From: Amyloporia xantha | Lineage: Eukaryota > Basidiomycota > Agaricomycetes > Polyporales > Adustoporiaceae | DNA length: 64,000 nucleotides | Assembly (NCBI GenBank): GCA_036971615.1 | Contig: JAYKKR010000001.1 | Span: forward strand, 992,001-1,056,000 | Direction of reading: 5' to 3' | In this document: positions 11,187 through 23,241 of the stretch, one piece after another | Position numbering within the stretch: the first letter of the stretch is position 1 | How the letters are laid out: every line of letters starts with the position of its first letter | The notes under the pieces: model-generated | The model's input: only the letters and a program-made list of their open reading frames with translations | The model's database searches: none | Told to the model about the DNA's origin: nothing | Program-made: the position numbers and the translations under genes

Positions 11187-12824
11187 TCAAGTAGTAGTCG
11201 CCATCAATCTGTCAGGAAGTTCAAGTGAGGATAGACCCATACAGTGGAAACCTGGCACGCACGTCTTCCGTTTTGCCTTCGTCATCTCCTTCCTCAGCGC
11301 TGGGCCATCTAGCGGTTTGAGGAGTTCAAAAGCACAAAGAAGTTCTTCCGAGACACTGCAAAAGTACGTTAGCAGCTATTCGAACCTTCACAACATACTT
11401 CAAACCTCATGCAAGCACCGTAATTATCGAATTCTGTTGCCAGATTAGCAATCACAATCCCCATTCCGCTGGAGTTTGGAGGACTCACCTCCGCAATAAT
11501 TGGGTGCACTGAACACTGTGACTAGTGTTCGATCATTCCAAAACTCGTACCCATCCTCGACGACCATATGTGCTCGGCAAATGAGGTCCATGTCGTACCG
11601 CACTAGGAAGTCATTGATAATAGACTTTCCGAAACAATAGCTGACCCCTCGTTCGTTGTCCTCCCAATCCGCGGCTGTGTCCGATGGATCGGACCACAAC
11701 AAGTCGTTCAGCAGGCCATAGTCAGGCACATCTGTCGGTCGCTGTATGCGCTTGATATCGTCCATCGAGTGCAGCGAAGGGGAAAGTCCGCCGTGGACGC
11801 AGAATATCTTGGAGGCAACAATTGCTGCAATGGGTAAACAGTTGAAGACGTCAATGAATGTCTTCCACATCTTGATATTACATCGTCGTTTGCATTCATC
11901 GTAGAACCCGTACACTAATTCAACATCAGTATTTACGTGGATGGCGAAGAATAAGAACGTACCTCGCGTGACGTTGGCACATTCATGGTTGCCTCGAAGT
12001 AGAAAGAAGTTCTCGGGATACTTGATCTTGTAGCACAGAAGGAGGAGAATGGTCTCGAGGCTCTGCTTTCCCCTGTCGACATAGTCTCCGAGGAACAGAT
12101 AGTTGGCGGCTGGTGGGAACCCGCACATCTCGAACAACCGTATTAGGTCCGAATACTGCCCGTGAACATCGCCAACAATCTTAACTGGCGGCGAGAGTTC
12201 AATGAGCGTCGGCTGGCTCAAGAACACCTCACGCGCCGCCTGACATACAGCAACGATCTCCGCGTTCTTCAAGCAGAGAGACTTGCTGACTTTGCCTGTG
12301 TATCCAACATCAAGCAGCCGTTGGATCATATCGTCAATGTCAAGCTGCTTTAGCTTGTCTCCATTCCGGCCCCCTCCTGGCGTAGCCAAAGGGTCAGTGG
12401 CGAAACTGTTAGTGGAACCTGGTGTAGGGTAGGGCGAACTCGTGTTCGACAAAATGGTTTGAGTCATGGGAATATCGAGTGGAGGAGGCTTGGAGCCCAG
12501 TGTTGGGGACGTCTTCGGCGATGTCGATGTGGAAGGGATATCTTTGGAGGTGTTCGAGTTGGGAGAGGAGAGGGTATCAGGACCAGGGCCATGTCCATTC
12601 TGCAACGCCGCGTCGCCTTCCGAGTGCGAGACGCTAATCTCTGGGTTCCCTTCAGAGGACGCGAGTGCCGTGGAACCATTCGCGGTGTCTGCGCCCGTCG
12701 TTCGAGAAAGACCGCTTTGCCGCGTGTTGTCATCGCCTCCCGCGATGTCAGGAAGGGTGGAGGAGTCATCCTTGTCCTTGTCCTTTGAACCCTTGCGAGT
12801 CTTCTTGGACTGCTGTTGGCCCAT
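11187..12824 (-). CDS. PPZ1: PPZ-type serine/threonine protein phosphatase
   Basis: PP1-related phosphatase of the fungal Ppz group, which controls cation homeostasis, cell-wall integrity and Hal3/Vhs3-regulated growth. The four exons (11963-12824, 11489-11914, 11406-11433, 11187-11355) encode 494 aa. The Ser/Asn/Pro-rich N-terminus of about 160 aa starts MGQQQSK, a plausible N-myristoylation site as in Ppz1. The catalytic domain has [73 protein letters not shown] and [18 protein letters not shown], so all metal ligands are present. ECANVTR and [13 protein letters not shown] match PPZ rather than PP1 proper. The third exon is only 28 nt; using its AG|GTTTGA donor restores the conserved MSVSEELL. 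The stop is the likely one, but a further 3' intron is not excluded. Confidence 0.93.
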
Positions 12825-13360
12825 AGGGAGGGCTTGCGGAGAAGTCGAGGGCGAGCCTGGTTGAGGTGACTGCGACCTGGACCTACCAAGCCTGGAGGTG
12901 AAGACGGAGAGGAGTGTAGGCGCCAGCTTGGACTAAAGATGTCGGAATGATGTAAAAGGGGTCGGGTACGGGAGCAGTGGGAGATGGTCGTCGTGGCTGA
13001 GGACAACGGCACAGCTTGTTATGTCGTATGCCTATAAGGTAGTCGTGTAACGGGCAGCCCTCCAGCTGTGCGGTGGGCTTGTTGCAGTGCTAAACGCTAG
13101 AGGCTGAGCCTCTCTCAATCAACTTGTTTTCTGATGTTTGCAGCGCCCTCACATCTCTATCCCCTCTACATATATTTGTACCGGCCCGCGTAATCGTATA
13201 CCACACACACTACAGTCGTTCTCTCCACAATCCCAGCGCACACTTCAGAGCCTTTACATGATGCGCAATAGTCATTTTCGATGCGTGCATAAGACATGAG
13301 AAAGCAATACTAATATCATATCCCGCGGCCTCCCCCAAGACTGTAACTACTACCGACGGT
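12825..13360. other. Intergenic: PPZ 5' region and uS17 3' region
   Basis: About 535 bp upstream of the phosphatase start. It contains CT/GA-rich stretches typical of fungal promoters. No supported ORF. Confidence 0.5.
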
Positions 13361-14138
13361 CTAGAACTTCCCAAAGGACTTCGCAGCAGCCTTGTTCTTG
13401 GCCACCCGCAGGACATTGAACCTGACGGTTTTTGAAAGCGGTCGGCACTGGCCTGATGCACAGGGCAAACGACTTCAATCCCAATGTATAGCATTTCAAA
13501 GATGTCGACTCACCGACAGTTACAACATCACCGAGCTCGACACGGAAAGCGGGGGATACATGTGCCGCCAGGTTCTTGTGACGCTTCTCGTAACGGTCTG
13601 TTCCGCCAAGAGATAAGACAGTGGTGCGCAGAGACAAGGAGTACATGCACGTACTGTACTTGGGAATGTAATGCAGGTAATCCCGTCGGATGATGAGTGT
13701 GCGTGTCATCTTCGTCGAGACAACTCGGCCGGTCAGGATGCGTCCACGAATGGAGACATCGCCGGTGAATGGGCACTTCTTGTCTGTATAACCAGATCGT
13801 GTTCATGGTTTGACGCCGTTTGAAAGAGTTTATATCAAGTACATACCGATGTATGTGCCAGTTATCGCCTCAGATGGCGTCTTGAAGCCCAGACCGACAT
13901 CCTTGTACCACCGCTTCTCCTTCGTGGAGACCTTCTTTCCGCCTATAATCGCAAAAGAGAGGTGGCCTCATTAGCTGGTGCATGAATCTTCGAAATATGT
14001 CCTCTGCGTACCACGGGCCTTGGTGTTTTGGAAGAGGAACTGCTTCTGGTATGCTTTCTCGATCTACGCATGTACAAGAGCGGAGGTCAATACAGTTACA
14101 TCTTTTGAAGCCAGTCGACATACTTGAATATCAGCCAT
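13361..14138 (-). CDS. RPS11: Cytosolic 40S ribosomal protein uS17 (S11)
   Basis: Component of the small ribosomal subunit that contacts 18S rRNA. The intron-rich gene starts with a 5-codon first exon (MADIQ). It continues [69 protein letters not shown], then [20 protein letters not shown] and [20 protein letters not shown], ending AAAKSFGKF. These are the invariant segments of eukaryotic S11. Very short first exons and many introns are usual for ribosomal protein genes in basidiomycetes. Confidence 0.95.
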
Positions 14139-14627
14139 GGCGAAGTCTTGAGGGCGGAGGCGGTATGCAGTGAGCGGGTCGGATAGCCGTACACAAATCT
14201 GATAGTCTGGGCACGCGTTGGGGACTGGGAACAAGCCACAAAGGATGAACTGTATAGTTCGGTGATGACCGAGTAGACTTCTAGTCATCCGCCACTTCCA
14301 TATTAAGCACTGCAGTGACGATCAGATCTGCCGGCGGCTCGCGGGAGCACCGTCGCTATGTATGCACTGCTGTGCGTGCTGAATGTACTGGTCAGACTCA
14401 GACGTCCTTGGATAGTGTGCTGTTCTCGTCGTTACACGCAAAGCAGGAGTATTCACATTCAAGATGGACGGTTTACACCTGTCCGAGTCACCTCTTTGCC
14501 TGCGCAAGTTGGAGGCTGCTCCCATTGAGACTAAATACCATTTACTGTTACATTGCACAGCGTTACCGCATCTTTAAATACGCATATATAGCGATACACA
14601 CCCGACCTCGATTTGCAGTACATATCT
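14139..14627. other. Intergenic: uS17 promoter and 3' end of the 7-helix gene
   Basis: About 490 bp. No feature was identified beyond its position as the uS17 5' region. Confidence 0.5.
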
Positions 14628-16423
14628 CTATCGGCCGAAAGTCCCAGTCAGGTTCACCGACCCAGAGGAGTTATCAGCTGAAGGTCCGGACTCGTCACTT
14701 GAGACCAATGTACTGTTCTGTGAAGGCAGTTGCGGTTCATCGACTTCCTCTGTATCATCGCTGTTCTCGTGGTCGGAACTCTGCGTCCGGCTCTCTATGA
14801 TGATGTTACCTCCCAAAGTAGTCAGCGACGGCATTGTCCTGCACACCGGAGATTCGCGAGGTGTCTGGCTCCTACTTCTAGGAAACCGAGGAGCGGGGGA
14901 TAATCCTGGCTCGGCGTAGCGCACGTTGAATCCGCCAGTCTGAAAGGGACGTTGGATAATAGGTCTGGTTATGTCCTGAACAGGTTGCCCTTCGGCGGCC
15001 TCGGGGAAATTGACAACGTCGCCTTTTGGATGTGGCATAGTCCCCTTGGACAGGGACTCATGTACTCCGCGCACCGGTGCATCTCCACCGCATGGCGAGA
15101 GTAGCCAAGCAAAGATGTGGGAGGGGCGACGTGCCGTATGGCCACGTTTGGAAGAGCGTGAAGCAGTACCGTCGATGTAAGATTGTCTGCGTCGAATGCA
15201 GGGCATCATACGACGAAGCCATCTGTACCACATCGTGTAGACCTCTTCCTGGGCGGCGAAGATGATGAAGTAGATAAGAGGGGATATGGCTAAGGCAGAT
15301 ACTGAGTCACGCTCGTGCGTCGTTAATTAACGACTCACCTTCCCACGTCGAACTAGTCGCTTGCCATGTCTCAAAACAATCTCCCCAGATGCTACTGTGG
15401 CGCGACCGAACCCACGCAGTAAGAACGATGGAATACAGGGCTGCAGAAACCATAGTCGTGGATACGAGGGCTGCAAAGCGAGCAATACGTATTGGCTGCA
15501 GTAACATAGCACTTTGACGGAAACTGGGCAGTGGATAGTACTTCCAGAGGATGAAAATGAGCGACAGCGACACTAAGACGGACAGTGTCAAAGGTATGAG
15601 GAGCAAAATTAGCGCTGCGACTTGAGCCGGGGTTTCTTTGATGGTACAGACCGTCTAAGATCAGCCATTTCGTCAGTGCAACAAGGTTATATCAACAAAG
15701 AGAGCGTACCGATTTGAACCCTGGTTCCAAGTCAAGTGGATGGCGAACAATCTTAGGTAGCACAACGAGAACAAACGGGAGACCCCATGCTGAGAAGGCA
15801 CAATCAACTTTTCACGCTCCAGTCTGATACATACTGCAGACATACCAAATGGTCCGGCACAGAGCGCGACTACCGTTCTCTTGTAGAACGCTGGCGTCGC
15901 TTCGTTCGAATCAATTTGATTGCGGCGTCTGGTGAATTTGCAAGCCAAGTAGAGGCAGGGCTAGCAGATGTCGATGAGAAATTAAAATCAATGCTTGGGC
16001 CGGGGAATAAGTAAGATTACTGACCACAGTGAAGCTGATCGTAAATGCAGCTTTGGTGATCGTGAAATAACTCAGACTAGCAAAGGAATCAACAAGTGCA
16101 ACACAGCTCAGAAACTATGAGACGAACGCAATTGAATCCGCAATGCAGAATCGTGCCAATCTTATATGCGCGGTGAGGTCATGGAACTGTTCAGAGAATT
16201 TGGCGACATATAAAAGAGATGGCAGGACATCGCAAATCGAACGCAGTAAAGAGACCACAATCAGAGTGTTCACTATAGGATGTTTTCGAGCGGGCGTCGC
16301 AAGCAGGGCCGAAAGCAAGACAATACTGGTCAGCTAAGCCATCTCTATTAGTCAATCACATAATCGAATTTTGCTATTTCTAACCTGAAGAATTATGATC
16401 GCAATTCTGAGAGGGAGGGCCAT
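14628..16423 (-). CDS. Seven-helix membrane protein, GPCR-like architecture
   Basis: Spliced minus-strand gene. The start at 16423 opens in the first helix (MALPLRIAIIIL, then LTSIVLLSALLATPARKHP). Further helices include VNTLIVVSLLRSICDVLPSL, ASLSYFTITKAAFTISFTVV, FYKRTVVALCAGPF, AWGLPFVLVVLPKIV, AALILLLIPLTLSVLVSLSL, RIARFAALVSTTMVSAAL and SALAISPLIYFIIFAAQEEV. A hydrophilic Ser/Pro-rich C-terminal tail of roughly 200 aa follows, starting MWYRWLRRMMPC and ending with an acidic Ser stretch. This layout (extracellular N-terminus, seven helices, long cytosolic tail) resembles Agaricomycete orphan receptor-like proteins. It lacks recognisable STE3 or cAMP-receptor signatures. The ligand is unknown, and exon boundaries in the middle are approximate. 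Confidence 0.65.
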
Positions 16424-17123
16424 ATTCCTCGACTAACGCCGAAAGGCACGACGCAGGAAGAAGACAGGTAGCAGAATGTGTGAGGGAGCAGATTGCTCTG
16501 CAGCCCTATCATGGGAGACTCCAAAAGCCAGTGCTGATGTATCGATATCAGATGTTGAACAAAGTGACTTGGAACAGTTGTTTGAAGGCGGGATCAATTG
16601 TACGCCATGAGCGTCCGGAGAACAGAACGGAGCCTTGTCGACTCAAGAGACCAGGGTATCATGAAAAGTATACACGTATAGATATAGCAACCTCTGTAGG
16701 GCTCGGATCGGTCAGGGTGTTCTGTGAGACGAAACGTGAGAAGAGACGCTCACTGTCCACTCCTTGATCATCATTCAAAATAACTGCATTGCAATGATTA
16801 GACACGCGTTCACACACATCAGTTCTGCATGGCGTTTGAGAGCAATTTGAGTTGATACTTCAGTAAGAAACACCAACATCATTTGTAGTGTTGCTGACTA
16901 GAAGAGCTACACAATGGGCACTCTTGACACCAGCTCTTCTGTGGTCGGTCGGAACATGGTCTTGTGAGAACAGTCCCACAGGAAGTCCTAATTTTGCGTG
17001 ACAGTGCGGCCGCAGTGCGATAGAATATGGTTTCATCAGTCAAGGGGCTCGAAGGGAAGCTTACGTACTGGTCAGAGACCGCTGTTTGACAGGATGATCA
17101 GTCTCCATTGCTAGATTCATCAG
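16424..17123. other. Intergenic, nothing recognised
   Basis: No ORF with protein-like features and no repeat was seen. It presumably includes the 5' region of the seven-helix gene. Confidence 0.4.
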
Positions 17124-17446
17124 TCACATCTTAATATGACGACTGTGCGACTCGGACGAGTCGCGTGAGCGGCGTGCTTGGCTCGAGCGAGTAGATGATG
17201 TAGTATCTGCATGGACAGGGCCAGTCTTGAAATATAAGTAGCTGTTTCCGTGTGATACAGAGCGTGGGTCATGATGCATGAGAGCATTGACTGCAATCAT
17301 GATGAATATCCATGAGAGGCACTGGACCGCGGCGATTTGTCCGACTGTCATTCGGAAATAAACAGCGTAGCTGTGGGCGAAGACTGCATCCGGGTCGCGT
17401 CTTGGGACAATCAAAGACGGCGCTAATAGCAGTCCACAGATAACTG
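17124..17446 (-). pseudogene. C-terminal fragment of a membrane protein (possible truncated gene)
   Basis: The minus-strand frame holds hydrophobic segments (CGLLLAPSLIV and QCLSWIFIMIAVNALMHH) joined by AHSYAVYFRMTVGQIAAV. It ends with an Arg/Ser-rich tail (SQARRSRDSSESHSRHIKM) and a stop. An acceptor-like AG lies at its upstream edge, but the sequence beyond 17,450 is non-coding and enters the GC-rich repeat patch. The 5' part of the gene therefore seems missing or displaced. Family not recognised. Confidence 0.35.
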
Positions 17447-17559
17447 GACTGGCTTGACTACCATCTTAATTCTATTGATCTGAATATTGGGATTGCCTGA
17501 GTCTGTTTCTGGTAAGAGAAGTAAGAATCATAAAAGAGTGGGAGGACGGGGTCGATGTG

Positions 17560-18300
17560 GCGCGCGTAGTGCGCGTGGAAACCACCTGGCACCCACGTTG
17601 GCCGCGTGGCTGCCATGCGATCCTCCCATAAGGTGGCTGCGCGGCAGCGCGAGAGTTGGCGCTGGGCTCCGCGCAGCGGCAGGGGGGTCCGCGGGGGTCT
17701 CCCCCGCGCAAGGTCCAAAGTAAACTACATTCCCGCTGCAATGGGAACGGTCCTCCCATAGGAGCTGTGTGCAGCGCGAGAGTTGATACCGGGCCCGGCG
17801 CAGCGGGTGTCTCCCCCACGCAAGGATTCAAAAAATATAATACAGCATCCCCGTTGCAACGGGCACCAGCTCAGTGCAGCAGTCGTCCCCATAGCGTGCA
17901 GCACAGGCTCGCATCGGGTCTCCCTGTGCACTACTATGTCGGCTGCAACGGGAATCTGTGTCGGTGCACTCGCAGCGGGTGCCTCCGGATGACCAGCACA
18001 AGTATCCAAAAAAAGTAAAAATATGATATGCCCACTGCGCAGCTGCAACGGGAGTAGGCACCGGGCTCGCATCGGGTCTCTCCCCTATGCACTATGTCTG
18101 CTGTGCATCAACGGGAACTTCAGTGTCAGCGCATTCTTTAATGCCTGGCTCCATGCAGTGTTTTTCTTTGCACAGGTATTCAAATTTAATTTAATTTAAA
18201 GTGTCGCTACTGAATGGGAAGGGGTGTCGGGCGTGAAGCACCCCCTTTAGTGCTGTACTTCCCCGCAATGGGAACGGGTCATGGGCACACTGGATTAGTC
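17560..18300. repeat. Degenerate GC-rich tandem repeat, units of roughly 110-130 bp
   Basis: Diverged copies follow one another. Each carries GCAACGGG or GCAATGGGA, a CCTCCCATA-like or CCCCATA-like box, GCAGCGCGAGAGTTG or a variant, GCAGCGGGTGTCTCCC and GCGCAAGG or CACAAGTATCCAAAA, often followed by an A/T-rich spacer. It has no coding potential. It separates the seven-helix/fragment region from DNA ligase I. Confidence 0.6.
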
Positions 18301-18320
18301 GATGAAACCTCAAATTACAA

Positions 18321-18447
18321 GGTGCAAAGCTCCTGCGTGGCGAAGCCACGGGTGAAGTCACTAGAAGACACTACATTATAATTGTATTATCTGCATTCAA
18401 AGGCGCAAAGCGCCTTGCGTGGCAAAGCCACGGGTAAAGACACTAGT
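18321..18447. repeat. Two copies of a repeat with a hairpin-forming GTGGC(GAA/AAA)GCCAC core
   Basis: Copy 1 at 18321-18365 and copy 2 at 18401-18447 share GCAAAGC, TGCGTGGC, a 3-nt loop, GCCACGGGT, AAG and CACTAG. The GTGGC/GCCAC arms are perfectly complementary. It may be the terminal part of the adjacent GC-rich repeat array. Confidence 0.6.
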
Positions 18448-18706
18448 GTATCGAGGCCTGTGAATCGACGTTGGCGTGAGCCTGAGAGTGGCGGGCGCGT
18501 GTCGCGAGACGCGTGAATTAACTCCCGTGTTTGTCACGGTCACGACACGCGTTTCGTCCAGTCGCGTATGCATCGCGTCTCACCACGGCTGGTCTTAATT
18601 CTGTCTGTATCCCAAACTTACATGGGCAGGCAACAAACCCTCGGTATGTGCTTCGCGATTTTATACTCTTTGCATGCGCGAATTGTATATAGGGAAATTC
18701 TTCAAT

Positions 18707-21700
18707 ATGCCAGCAGGCGTCAAACCAGCGCCCCCTCAACAATCGAAGCTCGAGGAGATGTGGGGTGGTAAGAAGAAAAGGAGCGTGGTAGTGGATGAGA
18801 AGAAGAGTGTACATGCTGAAGAGAAGGAAGACAATAGTATAGGTATGTGTGTAGATTCAGCCCCTCTGCAGAATTCATCAAACAGAGCAGGAAAAGGTAG
18901 TGCAAAGCGCAAGCAATCACCTCTTGTGGCAGAGAGTAAGACAGCTGTTCTTACTAGATACTTGTCTTCCTCTGACATTGACTCATAGCTAAGAAGGAAC
19001 ATCAACCACCTAAAGTGAAGAAACGTCGGATAGTCGATTCAGATGAAGAAGAGCTTCCCGCAGGGGATGACCATGTCGGTGATACGAAAGCTCAAGCATC
19101 GTCTTCCCATTCACCATCCACTTCCGCATCCGTAATTGTACCTTCAATAAGTGAGGAGATCTCTTCAAAGCCTGCCAAAACTGCGCGTCAGGATAAGAAG
19201 ACCGCTGCTGGTGCTATTCCTGCGAAGTCAAAAGGAAAGCAGGTACCTGTAGCTCAGGAAGATGATGATATGTATCAAGAGGAGGCGATCGCAACATCAG
19301 GCGCCGAGGACGAAGGTGGAGACGAGGAAGATCCAGACGAAGAGCTGGAGGAGGATGAGGACGTGGCGTCTCCGAAGTAGGCTTTGTTATCTGCTACAGA
19401 GGTGTTGCGCTCACAGACCTCTGTCAGTGCCGAAGCGGTGCTCTCGAGAACGAGAGAAGTCGATATCAAAGGCGGCTGGAAAGTGGGTGATCCGTACGTT
19501 TCTCATAATGTGGTTATTTGTGGCTATAACTAAGGCATCGACATAAGTGTGCCCTACGCGGCACTAGCAAAGGTGTTCTCCTTGATTGAGGCGACGACGA
19601 AACGTCTAGAGAAGACATCCCTACTGACGGCATTCTTCCTTCTGGTCATCCAACGGAGCGCCAAAGGCGACACGAAATCGCTCTTGCAGGCAGTCTATCT
19701 CTGTATCAATCGAGTGAGTGGTTCTACTTCTCGTCCAAGACGGTATTTGATTGGGACTTCATAGCTCAGTCCAGATTACGTTGGCATCGAGCTCGGAATT
19801 GGTGAAAGTTTGCTGATCAAGGCGATCGGAGAATCAACTGGCAGAAGTCTCGCTATCGTAAAGTCCGAGCTCAAGAAAGAGGGCGATCTAGGGCTGGTGG
19901 CAATGGTCCGTCCAGGACACGGACGTAGGATTACACAACGTACTGATCGGGTTGCTGTCTCCAGAACTCTAAGAACAGCCAGAAGACCCTCTTCAAGCCA
20001 AAGCCACTGACAGTTCCCTTTGTCTTCACCAACCTGAAGGAGATCGCACTCAGCACTGGCCACTCAGTCAGTGTCAATCCGCAGAATCAGAATTATTCTG
20101 GGTATATTAACACTATGTCTCCACTTCCTAGTCCCAAAATAAGAAAGTATCTATCATCACCAAACTACTCGCGGCATGTCAAGGCTTTGAAGCCAAGTAC
20201 ATTGTGCGAAGTCTAGAAGGCAAGCTAAGGATAGGTAATGCGGAACGGACGGTGTTGGTTGCTCTTGCACACGCATTCGTGCTTGCAGAACAAGAACGTG
20301 GCAAGTCTGAGTCTTGCTCCGATCTCGTTTGGGTCTGATCATCATACTGATCATCGTACAGCGAACAAGAAACTGAACAAGGAAAAGCTCGCCGCTCGAC
20401 TGGAGGAGAGTGCTGGCATTATCAAAGCAGTGTACAGGCGAGTCCCAATATCGTTATGTTAATTCTTCAATTCTTAACTGATGACTTATATCTCCAGCGA
20501 ACTACCGACATATGATCTTGTCGTCCCCGCGCTCTTAGAGACCGGTGTCGATAAGCTGCGTGAGCGCTGCAAGCTCACGCCCGGCGTTCCGCTAAAGCCC
20601 ATGCTTGCGAAGCCAACGAAGGCGATCGGCGAGGTGCTCGACAGGTTTGAGAACAAGCGATTCACCTGTGAGTACAAGTATGACGGCGAGCGTGCTCAGG
20701 TGCGCAGTCGAGTTGGTCGATAGTGGGAGGAGCTCGTTGCTTAGCCCTCACGCTGGCAGGTCCACAGGTTAGAAGATGGCACCGTTGGCGTGTTCAGCAG
20801 GAATTCTGAAGACATGAGCAAGAAGTACCCCGATTTGACGGAGCAGCTTCCTCACGTACGTCCGAGTGCAATGTACCATCTTTCGCAACTGAGTAACAGG
20901 TCTCAACAGTGCATTAAAGAGAACACGAAGTCATTTGTTCTCGACGCAGAGGCGGTGGCCATCGACAAAGACACCGGTAAACTGATGCCATTCCAGGAGC
21001 TGAGTCGGCGGAAGCGGAAAGACGTCAAGGTCGAAGATATCCAGGTTCGAGTGTGTCTCTTCGCTTTCGATCTACTCTACCTGAACGGAGAAGTACGTAT
21101 GGATCACTTGCTGAACAAGGGCACGGATGGTGCTGACGTTGTCCTTACTCAACAGCCGTTGCTGCACAAATCCCTCCTGGAGCGAAGAGAGCTCCTTCGG
21201 CAGCATTTTCAGGAGGTTCCTGGTGAATTTGCCTTCGCCAAGTCTTCAGATGGCGAGACAACAGAAGAAATCCAAACTTTCCTCGAAGAGAGTGTCAAGG
21301 ATGGGTGCGAGGGTCTTATGGTCAAGATGCTTGAAGGTGATGCGAGTTATTATGAGCCCAGTCGGAGAAGTGTGAACTGGCTCAAGGTCTGTGCGCAATT
21401 TGTTCACATAGGATGACGATACTAACAATATACAATTCCGCAGCTCAAGAAAGACTACCTCGCCGGGGTCGGCGACTCCTTAGACCTGGTCGTCGTGGGC
21501 GGGTACTATGGGAAGGGCAAACGGACTAACGTGTATGGTGCTTTCCTCCTTGCATGTTACGATGCGGACGCGGAAGAATTCCAGACTATCTGCAAGATCG
21601 GTACAGGCTTCAGCGAGGAGGTGCTACAAGCACACCACGAGACATTGCAACCGCTGGAGATGATGAAACCTCGCGGAGATGTCAAAATAGGGGGAGCGAA

Positions 21701-22053
21701 GCCAGACGTATGGTTCGAGCCCAAAGTCGTCTGGGAGGTCCTCACAGCGGACTTGAGTCTCAGTCCAATATACACTGCAGCACAAGGACTGGTAGGTTGT
21801 TAGCATTGTCAGAGGATGTTGGTGCCAATTTTGGATCTACAGGTTGAGGAGAGGGGGATATCTTTGCGCTTCCCCCGCTTCCTCCGTGTTCGAGACGATA
21901 AATCCGCGGACGATGCAACGGGTCCAGAGCAAGTGAGCGATGTATGCTTCAGATGGCGTGCGTGTCAAGCTGATGTGCCCACAGATAGCGGAAATGTATG
22001 AACGACAGGCACTTGCCCAGAGCAAGGGAGGGAAGAAGGAAGGGTGGTGGTGA
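18707..22053 (+). CDS. CDC9: ATP-dependent DNA ligase I
   Basis: Seals nicks in Okazaki fragment joining and excision repair. The start at 18707 gives an N-terminus with a PIP-box-like QQSKLEEMW (PCNA binding) and a KKKR basic patch, then an acidic disordered region with KVKKRR. The DNA-binding domain has [28 protein letters not shown] and [13 protein letters not shown]. Catalytic motif I is YKYDGERAQ (Lys is adenylated), followed by [60 protein letters not shown] and [20 protein letters not shown]. It ends near [16 protein letters not shown]. One anomaly: an in-frame TAG at 19378-19380 interrupts the open frame between the acidic stretch and the DNA-binding domain. It disappears if 19243-19380 (138 nt, GTACCT..GTAG, phase 0) is an intron. 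Converges on MPC1. Confidence 0.9.
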
Positions 22054-22183
22054 CGCCGATGACGGCTTCTGGTGATGTTCTGCAGCTTCTTGTATCATCT
22101 TCTCGCGCAGGGTATTGTGATGGATATAATAATATTGATCGGTACATACTAACCCAAGAAGAGAGATCATCGCAGTAAATATT

Positions 22184-22750
22184 TTACTTGGGCAGCAACG
22201 TCTTCTCTTGCTGCGCTCGCTCCTTGCCCCCCATGTACCAATAGTTGATGAAGCGGCCCCCTTGTACGGTCTGCGCGGTCGCATTTGTCGCGTGACACGC
22301 AAAGAGCAAGTAGTTCCGCGGTTGGACACGCCACGCTGGACGTAATTGAGATAAACTACGACTGTTCGCTGTCAGACATGAATAGCTCACCGAAACGCAT
22401 GAACACGACCCTGCGGAACATCGTTAAGACGATATCAGATTAGGACGGAGAAGCGACTCGGACTCACGAATAAGACGCCAATGCCGTGGTCATTGCACCC
22501 GAGATAACATCCTCATCCTTCTGCAAGTCAGCCAGAGCGGCCAGAGGCAGCCCCCAGTTCGCGACCTGTTGCCCAGCCTGAGTCAGGTGGGCATCTCTGT
22601 ATAGACATAGGGACTACGAACCGGGCCCCAGAAGTGAGTGCCTATCGAAATGATTCGTGTCAATTAGCATGTGGGGATAGGGCAGCACATACTGAAGAAA
22701 TATTCGCGGGCTTTGGGAGATCGCAGCCACGAGAAGAAGGTGGAGGCCAT
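22184..22750 (-). CDS. MPC1: Mitochondrial pyruvate carrier subunit 1
   Basis: Inner-membrane subunit of the heteromeric pyruvate carrier. The gene starts [18 protein letters not shown]. Across small introns it continues [41 protein letters not shown] and [19 protein letters not shown], then [19 protein letters not shown] and a short hydrophilic tail. HFWGPVANWG and the RF(A)W..QPRN..L.ACH motif are MPC1 hallmarks. Exon 1 is 22693-22750 (58 nt, phase 1). The protein is small, as expected for the family (about 110-130 aa). Its 3' end faces DNA ligase I (130 bp), and its 5' end is divergent from the gene at 23242. Confidence 0.93.
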
Positions 22751-23241
22751 GGTGGACGTCGAGAGCAAGGATGAGATGGCTGCCCTTTGGTGAGTCGACG
22801 GCAGCCGATCCTACTCTGGTCCGTGAGAAGAATGGTTCGTAATGGCGTGAAACGAGAAAGTCGGACGAGCGTCGCGTCGCGTTACGTGGGCTCACACAGT
22901 CATATCCCTACAGCAGCCTGAGGCCTCCTTCGCTCTCCTCTCATCTCCTCAGAGGTGGGCCGTGTCATCTGGGCAGCTGCCAGATGGATTATGTACAGAT
23001 GCTGTACAGTACAAGGTGCGCTGACGTCTCATGTTCGCCAAGTGGGAACATGCCATCCGGACGCTCTCCAGCCACGCCCAGTATCTGCGAATGGCTTGCC
23101 TTCAGCAACAACACGTTGCCGCGCTTCTCAGACGCTCAAACCCAATGCTCTCCTCACATGTCGCGCACAATTCTTCGACCCCTTGCCCTTGTTCTCTCTC
23201 TCCTCCGTCCGCACCATTAGTGCTCTGTCCTCGTATCTGAC
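22751..23241. promoter_or_regulatory. Shared divergent promoter region (MPC1 / gene at 23242)
   Basis: This 491-bp spacer lies between divergent starts. A CT-rich tract runs up to the plus-strand ATG. No specific site was identified. Confidence 0.45.

Noticed and set aside
15700..15740. tRNA-like GGTTCAAATC string
   Set aside because: It falls inside an exon of the seven-helix gene, and no cloverleaf can be drawn around it.
14628..16423. Mating-type pheromone receptor (STE3) and nearby pheromone genes
   Set aside because: No STE3 signature in the helices and no small CaaX-ending ORF close by.
19015..22053. DNA ligase I as a pseudogene because of the TAG
   Set aside because: All catalytic and DNA-binding motifs downstream are intact and a phase-0 intron can remove the stop. 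The gene is kept as functional with a note.
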